From contig JAJCXO010000218.1 in NCBI GenBank assembly GCA_029263395.1, positions 1 to 34,945 on the forward strand: a stretch of 34,945 bases of DNA. The letters run 5' to 3'. Under the pieces are notes generated by a model. It ran no database searches. It was not told the DNA's origin and worked only from the letters and a program-made list of their open reading frames with translations. This document shows, in pieces, positions 24,469 to 31,889 of this stretch (the first letter of the stretch is position 1; each line of letters starts with the position of its first letter). The position numbers and the translations under genes were made by a program. Origin of the DNA: Acidobacteriota bacterium (GTDB taxonomy: Bacteria; Acidobacteriota; Thermoanaerobaculia; Multivoradales; J023).

Positions 24469-26016
24469 ATGAAACGATCAACCCTCGGTGCGTTGCTGCT
24501 CCTGGTCCTCGGCGTGATCGCCCTGGTAGGGTGGTTTTTCATGCGCGATCAGGTGTTCGAGTGGGGGCAACGGCGGTCCTCGGACGCCACTGGCTCCGAG
24601 ATCACCATTCGTTTCGGTGGTGACAACTACCTCGGTTATTGGTTCATCACCTCGCCCGAGATGCGTAAACAAGCGGCGCAACGCGGTATCGGCATCCAAT
24701 TCGAAGACGACGGTGGGGCCTACAACGAGCGGCTCGAGAAGTTTGCTGCCGGCGAATACGACGCCATCGTGTTACCGGTCAATTCCTACCTGCAACATGG
24801 CGCCAAGGTGCAATTCCCGGGCGTGATTGTCGCCTCCTTAGCCGAGTCGCAGGGGGCTGATGGCATGGTGGGGTACTCGGACTCATTGCCCTCCGGCAAA
24901 CTCGAGGATCTCAACGACGCCGAGCTGAAGATCGTCTACACCTCGGCCTCGCCGAGCGAATTCCTGCTCGATCTGACCATTGCCGACTTTGATCTCGACG
25001 CGTTGCAGGGCGGAGATCGCTGGCGGGTGGAGGCCGAGTCGTCGCGCGACGTCTACAAGCGGGCAGAGAACAATCAAGGTGATGTGTTCGTGTTGTGGGA
25101 GCCCGATCTCTCCCGTGCCCTATCGTTACCCGGTATGAGCTACATCTGGGGCTCGGATCGCTTCAGTGGTTATGTGGTGGACGTGTTTGTCTTTCGGCGC
25201 GAATTCCTCAATGACCACCCGGAGCATGTCACCGAGTTCCTGCGGACCTATTTCCGTGTGCTGTCGTCCTACGCCAACAACCGCGACAAGCTGATCAAAG
25301 AGATTCGGCGATCGACCGACCTGGACGAGGATTCTGTCCGAGGGATTCTCGACAAAATCGAGTGGTTTGATCTCGAAGAAAATCGGCGATTGCAGTTTGG
25401 CCTGGCCCGCCAACCCGGCGAACAAGTCAACGACGGCATCATCAACACCATCATCTCCTGCACCGACGTCATGTTGCGCACCGGGCGCCTCGACAGTGAT
25501 CCACTGGAAGGCAACCCCTACCTGATCACCAACAGCACCGTGCTCGAAGAGTTGGTGGCGTCGGGGCCAGCAACGGTGATTGCCGACAGCGAGACGGACG
25601 TTGCCTTCGACCCATTGGCGCCCGAAGCGTGGCAGCGGTTGCGGGAGATCGGCACCTTCCGAGTCGAGCCGATCACGTTTCAGAGCTGGAACAACCGGCT
25701 GGCTGACGACGGCAAGGAAAGCGTCGACAAAATCAGCCAGTTGCTCACCCACCACTATCGTGGCTACCGCATCAAAATCCGTGGCCACACCGCACCGGGT
25801 GGCGACGAAGAGGCCAATGTTCAGTTGTCCCTGGAACGAGCGCAAGCAGTTTTGCAATATCTGAAGGCGGTCCACGGCACCGACCCATCACGTTTGTTGG
25901 CCGAGGGTGTGGGCTCTTCACAGCCTCCTCGGCGCAAGCCTGGCGAGTCACCGCGGGCCTATCAATACCGTCTCTCACGGGTCGAGTTCACGGCAGTGGA
26001 AGCCAACCCGCTCTGA
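24469..26016 (+). CDS. substrate-binding protein / OmpA domain fusion 2
   Basis: This 515-residue protein is anchored by an N-terminal helix (LLLLVLGVIALVGWFFM, about residues 10-26). A type 2 periplasmic-binding domain follows (about 40-370): ITIRFGGDNYLGYWFITSPE, YDAIVLPVNSYLQ, GDVFVLWEPDLSRAL, GYVVDVFVFRREFLNDHPEHV. The C-terminal OmpA-like domain (about 415-510) has YRIKIRGHTAPGGDEEANVQ, LSLERAQAVLQYL and a closing YRLSRVEF in place of the common NRRVEF. It differs much from fusion 1 in sequence and in using an uncleaved anchor, so the two may read different ligands or face each other. Start ATG at 24469 with GCGG only; a three-base gap from the vWA gene. Confidence 0.82.
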   Translation: MKRSTLGALLLLVLGVIALVGWFFMRDQVFEWGQRRSSDATGSEITIRFGGDNYLGYWFITSPEMRKQAAQRGIGIQFEDDGGAYNERLEKFAAGEYDAIVLPVNSYLQHGAKVQFPGVIVASLAESQGADGMVGYSDSLPSGKLEDLNDAELKIVYTSASPSEFLLDLTIADFDLDALQGGDRWRVEAESSRDVYKRAENNQGDVFVLWEPDLSRALSLPGMSYIWGSDRFSGYVVDVFVFRREFLNDHPEHVTEFLRTYFRVLSSYANNRDKLIKEIRRSTDLDEDSVRGILDKIEWFDLEENRRLQFGLARQPGEQVNDGIINTIISCTDVMLRTGRLDSDPLEGNPYLITNSTVLEELVASGPATVIADSETDVAFDPLAPEAWQRLREIGTFRVEPITFQSWNNRLADDGKESVDKISQLLTHHYRGYRIKIRGHTAPGGDEEANVQLSLERAQAVLQYLKAVHGTDPSRLLAEGVGSSQPPRRKPGESPRAYQYRLSRVEFTAVEANPL

Positions 26017-26057
26017 GATCGGTGTTGTGACCTTAGCGCTCCACGAGAGGAAGCCGA

Positions 26058-27020
26058 TTGGGACGTCGCGAGCAGCACAAGCCCCCGCAGGACAAGATGC
26101 CCGGGGCCGAGGATTTCACCCGGGAAGCGGTGTATCGCGCCGTCTTGAAAGACACCCTGCAGCATCCGTTGACCCTGATGCCGGCGGTGGCGTCGACTCT
26201 CGGTGGGCTCTACATGGGGATGTTCGGCGCCGGCCCCAATGCCGCTGCCGTCGCTTTTGGCGGCGCGTTGTTGGCGGCGGGGGCCTGGGTGGTCAACTAC
26301 TTCATCCGGGGCGAGGATTTGGCCGAGCAGCGGGTCGCCAAGCTGCGCAAGTTACGCGATCAGCATCGCCACGATCAGACCTTGGGGCTCGAGGTGGAGT
26401 GGTCGAAGGCGGGCTTAGCGGAGGGTGTGCAGCAGGCCCGGGAGTTGCGCGAAGCCTTCCACAAGCTGGAGGCCTTTCTATCGAGCCGACTGGAAGCCGC
26501 GGGTGGCGTGCGCGGCAACACCGCCAGTGGTTTCAACGTACAGCGACTGATGGTCCTGGCCGAAGATACCTACCGCGAAGGGGTTGGAGTGCTGCGCGCT
26601 GCGTTGGCTACCTACCAGGCCCTGCGCCAAATAGATCACGAAAAACTGCGGCGAGAGCTCAACGCCTGGCAGCAGGAGCGCGAGTCGGTGGCGGCGGCGG
26701 GCGGCGAGGCTTCACGCCTCGAGTCGCTCGACACGCGTATTCAAAGTCACCAGCGGCGGCTGGAGCTGTTCAAGCAACGGGTAGAATCCGTGGATCAGTT
26801 GTTCGCCCAGAGCGAAGCGCTCGAAGCGGCCCTCGAGACCACCTATCTCGAAGCGGTCGACCTCGGCAGCTCCGATACGATCTTCGCCCGTGGCCACTCG
26901 GCGACGGCCCTGGAGCGAGCGGTGAACGCGGCGCGGCGAGTGGAAGATCGACTGCGCGAGATGGAAGGGCCGAACAAAGAAGACGAGGTTTACCTCGCCG
27001 CTGGCGAGGTTGAGGATTGA
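26058..27020 (+). CDS. two-helix coiled-coil membrane protein
   Basis: I do not recognise a named family. In 320 residues it has two hydrophobic segments (about 36-56, TLMPAVASTLGGLYMGMFG, and 62-85, AAAVAFGGALLAAGAWVVNY). A long Arg/Glu/Leu-rich helical region follows to the C-terminus with coiled-coil character (about 90-310). A hairpin membrane anchor plus cytoplasmic coiled coil recalls XpaC-like proteins, but no specific motif supports that name. The start is TTG at 26058 with AGAGGAAG placed six bases upstream; ATG 26097 is an alternative without such a site. Fourth gene of the SBP-OmpA/vWA operon, 18 bases before the PspA-like gene's nearest ATG, so it may be the link between periplasmic sensor and cytoplasmic coiled coil. 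Confidence 0.7.
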   Translation: MGRREQHKPPQDKMPGAEDFTREAVYRAVLKDTLQHPLTLMPAVASTLGGLYMGMFGAGPNAAAVAFGGALLAAGAWVVNYFIRGEDLAEQRVAKLRKLRDQHRHDQTLGLEVEWSKAGLAEGVQQARELREAFHKLEAFLSSRLEAAGGVRGNTASGFNVQRLMVLAEDTYREGVGVLRAALATYQALRQIDHEKLRRELNAWQQERESVAAAGGEASRLESLDTRIQSHQRRLELFKQRVESVDQLFAQSEALEAALETTYLEAVDLGSSDTIFARGHSATALERAVNAARRVEDRLREMEGPNKEDEVYLAAGEVED

Positions 27021-27047
27021 TGTACCAGAACAAGGGAGATGCCCATC

Positions 27048-27875
27048 ATGGCTGAAAAAAAGGTCGGAATCATCAGTGCGGTCTTTCGCTACTTCCGTTT
27101 TTGGAACTGGCGGAAAGCGCGTTACATCATGGCCGCCGCGGACGATCAATTCACCGGTTCGGTGGACGGAATCGACGCCGCTTTCGAAATGCACCGCGAC
27201 ACCATGGTGGAGCGTTTCAATGGCCTGCGCGACGCCATCTCCGAGGTCGAGTCGGTACTCGAAGAGAAACGCTCTCGGTTGGAGAAGCTCAACGAGGAAG
27301 AGACCGAGCTGCTACAAAAACGTGAAGGTGCGTTGACCTTGGCTGAGCAGGCCAAAGCTTCGGGTGACACCGAGGAATACGAAAAGCATGCTGCCGCCTT
27401 CGAGCGTTTTCAAGTGCGGATCGAAGAGATCGAAGCGATGCAGGAACGTCTCGGTGTCGAGATCGGCGAGACCTCCGGCACCATGGATCGGTACATGATC
27501 CAGTTGCAGGAGATGCAGGCCGAGGTCGAACGTCTGCCGACGCAAAAAGCCGAAGCGATTGCCGACTTCGTTTCCGCCAAGCAGATCATCGAGCTCAACG
27601 ATCGCCTCCAGGGTCTCGAAACCTCGATCGACCGCGGACCGATCTCCGCCGTCATGGACGCCAACCGCAAGCTCACCGCCAAGGCTCGCATCACCGAGAA
27701 GTTGGCTGGTGCCGACGTGCGGGTGCAAGACAAAGCCTACGAGCGTGCCGGTCGCGTCTCCACCGCCCGCAGCAAGATGGACGACATGCTGGCAGCCCGG
27801 TCGGCCGAAAAAGCGCCTCAGGAGGCCGAGGCACCTGCGGCCGAAAAAGAAGCTGACGGTCGCCCCGAGATTTAA
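27048..27875 (+). CDS. PspA/IM30-like coiled-coil protein
   Basis: This 275-residue protein is almost wholly helical and charged. It has the PspA/IM30 layout: a short amphipathic start (VGIISAVFRYFRFWNWRKAR), a long hairpin of heptads (about 45-200), then a helical tail and an Ala/Glu/Pro-rich end. PspA-family proteins coat and stabilise stressed inner membranes, forming ESCRT-III-like polymers. No membrane span is present. ATG 27039 touches the GGGAG ribosome site; ATG 27048 is nine bases past it and is preferred. As last gene of the operon it would be the cytoplasmic effector. Sequence similarity to classical PspA is weak by eye, so membership should be taken as probable, not certain. Confidence 0.65.
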   Translation: MAEKKVGIISAVFRYFRFWNWRKARYIMAAADDQFTGSVDGIDAAFEMHRDTMVERFNGLRDAISEVESVLEEKRSRLEKLNEEETELLQKREGALTLAEQAKASGDTEEYEKHAAAFERFQVRIEEIEAMQERLGVEIGETSGTMDRYMIQLQEMQAEVERLPTQKAEAIADFVSAKQIIELNDRLQGLETSIDRGPISAVMDANRKLTAKARITEKLAGADVRVQDKAYERAGRVSTARSKMDDMLAARSAEKAPQEAEAPAAEKEADGRPEI

Positions 27876-27901
27876 CGCTCGGTAGATTGCGGTTGTTCTG
27901 A

Positions 27902-28129
27902 AGGGGCGCACGGCTGTGCGCTCCGAGTTGGATCGATGGCTCCGCCTCGCCAAAGCAGCTGTCCGACGCGAAGGGTGACGAAAAACGTCCGGTCGTTTCA
28001 CCGGACGGAGCCTGGATCGCATTCGAGTCGGATCGTGAAGGTGGCAGCCATATCTTCGTGATGCCGGTTGCGGGAGGGCAGGTTGAGCAAGTGACGTTTA
28101 ACGGTTATAACTATGGGCCACATTGGTAG
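27902..28129 (+). pseudogene. remnant of a TolB/PD40-like beta-propeller protein
   Basis: An open stretch of 75 codons with no good start codon encodes SPKQLSDA, then a classic propeller blade: VVSPDGAWIAFESDREGG, HIFVMPVAGGQVEQVTFNG and a final YGPHW before TAG. The SPDG-x-x-IAF-x-SDR-x-G pattern with VMP-x-x-GG-x-x-x-Q-x-T is typical of PD40/TolB repeats. TolB-like proteins have five or more blades; only about one and a half remain. The upstream stop and the PspA-like gene 26 bases away leave no room for the rest. It is therefore a 3' fragment left by deletion or rearrangement. The first about 15 codons may not belong to it. Confidence 0.7.
27903..27924 (+). terminator. hairpin after the PspA-like gene
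   Basis: A 9-bp stem with one G-T pair (GGGGCGCAC, loop GGCT, GTGCGCTCC) begins 27 bases past the stop. No T-run follows, so termination would have to rely on Rho or other factors. It also falls at the start of the TolB-like remnant. Confidence 0.4.
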
Positions 28130-28234
28130 CCGATCGCCGTGGACATCGCAGATGAGGCGGTTCGGCCTCAGGCAGCAGCCTGACGAAGCTAGCAGGTAAA
28201 CAAAACGGGTTGATAATGAGAGGGAGAGCACTAA

Positions 28235-28840
28235 GTGAACACATTAGAAGCAATTCAAAAACGTCGTGCAATCAAGGAATTTGATCCGGACCACACTCTG
28301 ACCGAAGCAGAAGAGAAGAGCCTATTGGAGGCAACCATACTTGCCCCAACAAGCTTCAATATCCAACATTGGCGGTTCGTTATCCTGCGCGATCCGGAGC
28401 TTCGCTCACGGATTCGCACGGAGTTCGGTAACAACCAGGCACAGATGACCGATGCCTCGCTGCTGGTCTTGTTCACCGCGGATATGAAAGCTTGGCAAAA
28501 GAACCCTGAACGCTACTGGGTGCATGCTCCGAAGGAAGTTGCGGACCTTCTGGTTGGCTGGATGGGGCCGTTTCACGAGGGCCGGGAATGGCTGCAAAGA
28601 GACGAGGCACAGCGGTCTATCGGTATGGCGATGCAAACGCTCATGCTTGCCGCACAAGAACTCGGTTATCAGTCCTGCCCGATGATCGGTTTTGAGATCG
28701 AGAAAATGGCGGAACTGATCAAGTTGCCAGACGACCATGTCATGGGGCCGATGGTTGCGATCGGCAAAGGCACCAAAGCCGCGTGGCCCAAACCGGGACA
28801 ACTATCGCTCGAAGAGCTTGTGGTTGAAAATAGCTTCTAG
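28235..28840 (+). CDS. nitroreductase family protein
   Basis: This 201-residue flavoenzyme-like protein of the NfsB/FRP superfamily would bind FMN and reduce nitro-aromatics, quinones or similar acceptors with NAD(P)H. The opening IQKRRAIKEFDP supplies the FMN-phosphate arginines. LLEATILAPTSFNIQHWRFV is the signature APS-x-x-N-x-Q-(P/H)-W block. AMQTLMLAAQELGYQSCPMIGF is the conserved late helix and turn. The start is GTG with GAGGGAG about ten bases upstream. No operon partner; the NYN gene follows 78 bases later in the same direction. The physiological substrate is unknown. Confidence 0.9.
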   Translation: MNTLEAIQKRRAIKEFDPDHTLTEAEEKSLLEATILAPTSFNIQHWRFVILRDPELRSRIRTEFGNNQAQMTDASLLVLFTADMKAWQKNPERYWVHAPKEVADLLVGWMGPFHEGREWLQRDEAQRSIGMAMQTLMLAAQELGYQSCPMIGFEIEKMAELIKLPDDHVMGPMVAIGKGTKAAWPKPGQLSLEELVVENSF

Positions 28841-28918
28841 CGCTAGAGAAAAATAGATGGAGTCGGGGAGGGCGGCCTACCGCCGCTCGACCCATGCCGG
28901 TAGGGGTGTTGGCTGTCG

Positions 28919-29518
28919 ATGAAAACGAACTACATTCTCATTGATTACGAAAACGTTCAGCCGAAGAGTCTTGCCTTGCTGAATGGTGGCGAGTTCAAGG
29001 TGTTTGTTTTTGTCGGGGCCAAACAAGTCAAAATTCCCCTCGAGTTCGCCAAGACGTTGCAGTCTTTCGGGACAGCGGCGGACTACATCCAGATATCTGG
29101 TAATGGGACAAACGCCCTGGATTTCCATATCGCGTTCACTATCGGCGAGCTTTCGGCCAACGAGCCGGAGGCGTATTTCCACATCATCTCCAAGGACACC
29201 GGGTTCGATCCGCTGATTGAATATTTGCGGAAACGGAAAATCCTTGCCCGTCGTTCCAAGGGCATCGCTGAGATTCCATTGTTACGAGCGGTGAATGCAA
29301 AGACGACCACTGAGAGGGTCGACGCAATCGTCCACAACTTCGCTGCTCGAACCGGTAGACCTAGGAAGCGGGAGACATTGATCAACGCCATCAACGCTCT
29401 GTTTGCCAAGAAACTGTCGGAAGCCGAGCTGGCTTCGTTAGTCAAAAGCCTCGTCAAGGGTGGCTACGTGACGATAGAGGACGACAGTGTCAGCTACAAC
29501 CTTCCGCCAGCGAACTGA
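28919..29518 (+). CDS. NYN/PIN-like RNase domain protein
   Basis: This protein has 199 residues. The first about 130 form a NYN/PIN-like nuclease domain with the expected acidic set: ILIDYENVQ (Asp9, Glu11, Asn12), GNGTNALDFHIAF (Asp68) and FHIISKDTGFDPLIEYL (Asp93, Asp97). The arrangement matches metal-dependent RNases of the LabA/NYN group. Residues about 140-199 form a helical tail with a winged-helix-like KGGYVTIEDDSVSY end, plausible for nucleic-acid binding. No antitoxin-like small gene precedes it, so a toxin role is not supported. ATG 28919 has only a distant AGGGG upstream. Confidence 0.78.
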   Translation: MKTNYILIDYENVQPKSLALLNGGEFKVFVFVGAKQVKIPLEFAKTLQSFGTAADYIQISGNGTNALDFHIAFTIGELSANEPEAYFHIISKDTGFDPLIEYLRKRKILARRSKGIAEIPLLRAVNAKTTTERVDAIVHNFAARTGRPRKRETLINAINALFAKKLSEAELASLVKSLVKGGYVTIEDDSVSYNLPPAN

Positions 29519-29665
29519 ACGGCTCGGCATAACGATTGGCCCGGTTTGGAGCACCCAATCAATCCATGGGGTGGCCGAGGCTAATCGCGGGACCATCCAA
29601 CAAAGCCGGTGCGACACGAGGTCGAGTCCCCGCGCCGCGCCGGCTGGATCAGATCAAGTCAGCCT

Positions 29666-30532
29666 TCACCCTTCAGTTGACACCGGTTCCTGACTGGGTC
29701 CCGTCGCCAAGGGCTGCACGGGCTCAGTGCCAGCGGGCTCAGTGCCAGTGGGCTCAGTGCCAGTGGGCTCAGTCTCAGGGCTGGTGTCCTCGTCTGGCTC
29801 GATCTCGGTTCGACCGGACCGATCCTCCGATGGTCGTACCCGACTGGCGAGCTCGGTTTTACCCACCAAACGGCAGTAGCTCTCGAAGGTGCGGGCACCG
29901 TGGAGAAACAGGTTGTCGTACTCCTCGGTGATGGTGCGTTTCTCGAGCATGGTCTTCTCGGCATGGCGCCCTGCGTCGGCAACCTCGTCCAGGGCCTCAC
30001 GCAGCTGAGCGGCTTTTTGCTCAACTTGGTCGGCGTACCGCGTGGGATCGAAGTTGTCGCCATCGAACAGGCGCTCGACCTCGTTGGCTGAGCCGTCACG
30101 CAGACGCTCGACGATGCGGGTGGCCTGGATCAGGAGAGGGACCGGATCCTGGGCAGTCCGTTGGTCGAAACCGAGCTGTTGAACAGGAAGGTCTAGAAAC
30201 AGGGCACTACATGCCTGTCGCAGACCGATGATCAGGCGGCTGAGCTCAGCCGCCCGATCGCTACGGGCTTGGCGCGCCGCGGTGAGGGCGGCGTTGGCAA
30301 TGAACAGCACCTTGTCGGCGCTGATCACCTCGAGGATGGCTTTTTTGATGCCCAGTCCGAGGGTGACGATGGTGCCGAAGAAGTCCGGCACTGGGTCCCC
30401 TTCCTCTAGGAAGGGTTGGTAGAGAGCCAGCAGCCTCTGGCTGATCTCCTGGCTTTGTTGGAAGAGAGCCGCAAGCACGAAGCGGCAGGCTTTCTCCCGA
30501 TCTGACGTTTCTTTCGAAGTTTTCGCTGGCAT
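29666..30532 (-). CDS. hypothetical helical protein with TEPTG repeat tail
   Basis: I do not recognise this 288-residue protein. It is mostly alpha-helical. The central segment TIVTLGLGIKKAILEVISA (about residues 55-75) is moderately hydrophobic but followed by DKVLFIANAALTAARQARSD, so a true membrane span is doubtful. Heptad-like helices continue to about residue 235. The acidic tail has four tandem five-residue units (TEPTG, TEPTG, TEPAG, TEPVQ types), encoded by 15-bp DNA repeats. The frame is open to 30610, but ATG 30532 has AAGGA seven bases upstream and is chosen. It converges on the NYN gene. The large gene-free region lies just upstream, so its promoter should be near 30540-30640. Confidence 0.7.
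   Translation of the reverse strand: MPAKTSKETSDREKACRFVLAALFQQSQEISQRLLALYQPFLEEGDPVPDFFGTIVTLGLGIKKAILEVISADKVLFIANAALTAARQARSDRAAELSRLIIGLRQACSALFLDLPVQQLGFDQRTAQDPVPLLIQATRIVERLRDGSANEVERLFDGDNFDPTRYADQVEQKAAQLREALDEVADAGRHAEKTMLEKRTITEEYDNLFLHGARTFESYCRLVGKTELASRVRPSEDRSGRTEIEPDEDTSPETEPTGTEPTGTEPAGTEPVQPLATGPSQEPVSTEG
29720..29779. repeat. four 15-bp tandem repeats encoding the TEP(T/A)G tail
   Basis: Four copies of a 15-base unit (GGGCTCAGTGCCAGT on the plus strand), the middle two identical and the last diverged. They are in frame with the gene at 29666-30532, so copy-number change would lengthen or shorten its tail by five residues per unit. Confidence 0.9.
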
Positions 30533-30712
30533 GGCGAATTCCTTTCTGTGTGACTTCCGGCGGAAGCCTCCGGTTGTCGGGGGTATTGGGTTCCTGGCGA
30601 ACCAGGTCATGCTCGTCGATCACCGGGCGGCTTCCTTCCCGGCAATCGGCGCCTGATACGAGCGGCTCAGGCGTGGGGTCAGTGTAGAAAACGCGGATCG
30701 AAAAATGGAAAA

Positions 30713-30857
30713 CGAACCACTTTTGCAACAACCCTTTCGAAACCAACGGCTTTCTAAAATGCCAGCCGATTCGCTGCAAAGTGCTGATGTCTATAGGCTT
30801 GCCTCTTTGGCGTCTTTCCGTCCTGTTTTGAAACCGAACCACTTTTGCAACAACCCT
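30713..30857. repeat. exact 23-bp direct repeat, copies 122 bp apart
   Basis: Positions 30713-30735 and 30835-30857 carry the same 23 bases, containing CCACTTTTGCAACAACC. The bases on either side are also partly alike (GAAA upstream, TC downstream). They lie in the 353-base gene-free stretch between the hypothetical gene's start and the hairpin array. No coding frame was accepted here. Confidence 0.85.
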
Positions 30858-30885
30858 CTCAGCACGACCGGCTCCGTTCCGGGCG

Positions 30886-31480
30886 TTCCTCAACGGTGAG
30901 GAAGGCGTTCTTAGATTCTCAAAGTGGCTTCCTCAATGGTGATGGAGCCGATCTGGCGAGCTGATTTGATCGTCTTCAGTGGTGAAGAAGCCTTTCGGAG
31001 TCGGACAAATTGTCTCCTTCGGAGAAAATGTTAACGACACAACGGTCTCCGGTCGCTCGCCTCACGGCTAGGCCGGTCGCCTGAGCGTCTCGGGTCACCG
31101 TCCTCACCATTGAGAGCGCCTGCCGAGATTCCGGGTAGGTCCTCCTCGGCGGTGAGGAGGGGGTCGGAGCTTCTGGGGTGGCCGTCCTCAGGGGTGAGGG
31201 TGTGGTCTCGCGTCAGCGGAAGGGTCACCTCAGTGGTGAGGTAGACGAGCCGACGATCTCAGGTCATTCGTCGAACGCTGAGGAAGGTCGCCGGAGCGTC
31301 CCGGGTCGTCGTGTTACCGCTGAGGAAAGTTGCCCGAGCGTCTTGGGTCGTCGTGGTCGCCGTTGAGGGTGTGACTCGAAGCCGGGACTCAGGGCTCTTC
31401 AGTGGTGAGGACACTGTCCGGAGTTTCTTGGACCGTTGTGCTCATCGGTGAGATCGAGACGCATCGGTGAGATCGAAACG
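30886..31480. repeat. array of diverged hairpin repeats, period 42-43 bp
   Basis: About fourteen units run with a steady spacing. The TGA of the right hairpin arm (or its equivalent) falls at 30897, 30940, 30983, about 31025, about 31068, 31111, 31153, 31195, 31237, 31279, 31321, 31364, 31406 and 31449. The core is CCTCA-(A/G)(T/C)GG-TGAGG followed by a CGGAGCGTCTCGGGTCG-like segment. Arms vary together: TTCCTCA/TGAGGAA (30886-30903), TCTTCA/TGAAGA (30973-30988), CCTCCTC/GAGGAGG (31141-31160), ACCTCA/TGAGGT (31227-31242). Units 10-12 have lost the left arm. The mix of 42 and 43 breaks any single reading frame. It is not a CRISPR: there are no constant repeats, unique spacers or cas genes. Confidence 0.8.
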
Positions 31481-31563
31481 ACCGAGGTGGCTGACACTGT
31501 GAGATAACGCATCTGCTAGCTGCGGCATCGGTTATCGTGTTTAGCTCTGGGGTGGAGAGGCAC

Positions 31564-31711
31564 CTATTTAGGTTCCACCTGCCTATTTAGGATCCAGGCA
31601 AGTCGGAGAAGAGCACCCATTTAGGTTCCAGGCAAGTCGGAGAAGAGGAAATCTCTGCACCCGGTGGTGATGGTGAACACACTCCACCCAGCAAGCGCGG
31701 ATATCGGGGAA
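31564..31711. repeat. left copy of a two-part repeat element
   Basis: Part 1 occurs three times here: a short start (31564-31577) and two 30/31-base copies (31582-31612 and 31617-31646), each running from CTATTTAGG-like sequence through CCAGGCAAGTCGGAGAAGA. Part 2 (31648-31711, 64 bases, beginning GAAATCTCTGCACCCGGTGG) follows directly. Both parts recur at 34693-34914 in the same orientation, with part 2 matching at 60 of 64 positions. The gene-free stretch 31712-31889 after it shows nothing further except the next gene's leader. Confidence 0.85.
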
Positions 31712-31889
31712 AGCAGCATGTCGAGTCTCATGATGCGACTTTGGGTAGCGTGCTGAAGGCCTATCTGCTCTTCCCTTGACAGGGATACCAGCGAGAAGTC
31801 GTTGTCCTCAATAGGAGCGCCTACAGGGCTGAATCGCCTGAAAGGCATCAACGACTAATTTGTGAAAAATGGTAGCTGGGAGATCAACT

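Noticed and set aside
25907-27013. 368-residue plus-strand ORF overlapping the coiled-coil protein gene
   Set aside because: Its product is Gly/Arg-rich low complexity; the other frame gives two membrane helices and a heptad coiled coil with a ribosome site.
23665-27875. ABC uptake system for the two substrate-binding proteins
   Set aside because: No permease or ATPase is encoded in the operon and both binding proteins are fused to wall-binding domains.
29570-29660. tRNA-like or integron attC-like sequence between the NYN gene and the TEPTG protein gene
   Set aside because: GGTCGAGTCC resembles a T-loop and AACAAAGCCGG resembles an attC end, but no cloverleaf can be folded and the matching GTTRRRY box is missing.
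31031-31366. Short ORFs on both strands showing 14-residue repeats across the hairpin array
   Set aside because: They follow from the 42-base period; 43-base steps break the frame beyond four units, and neither strand has a ribosome site. A decayed coding origin remains possible.
30886-31480. CRISPR array
   Set aside because: Units are periodic but diverged throughout, with no constant repeat, no unique spacers and no cas genes nearby.
31621-31851. 76-residue minus-strand ORF running through the left repeat element (transposase fragment?)
   Set aside because: The frame is not kept in the right copy of the element and no transposase motif is visible.
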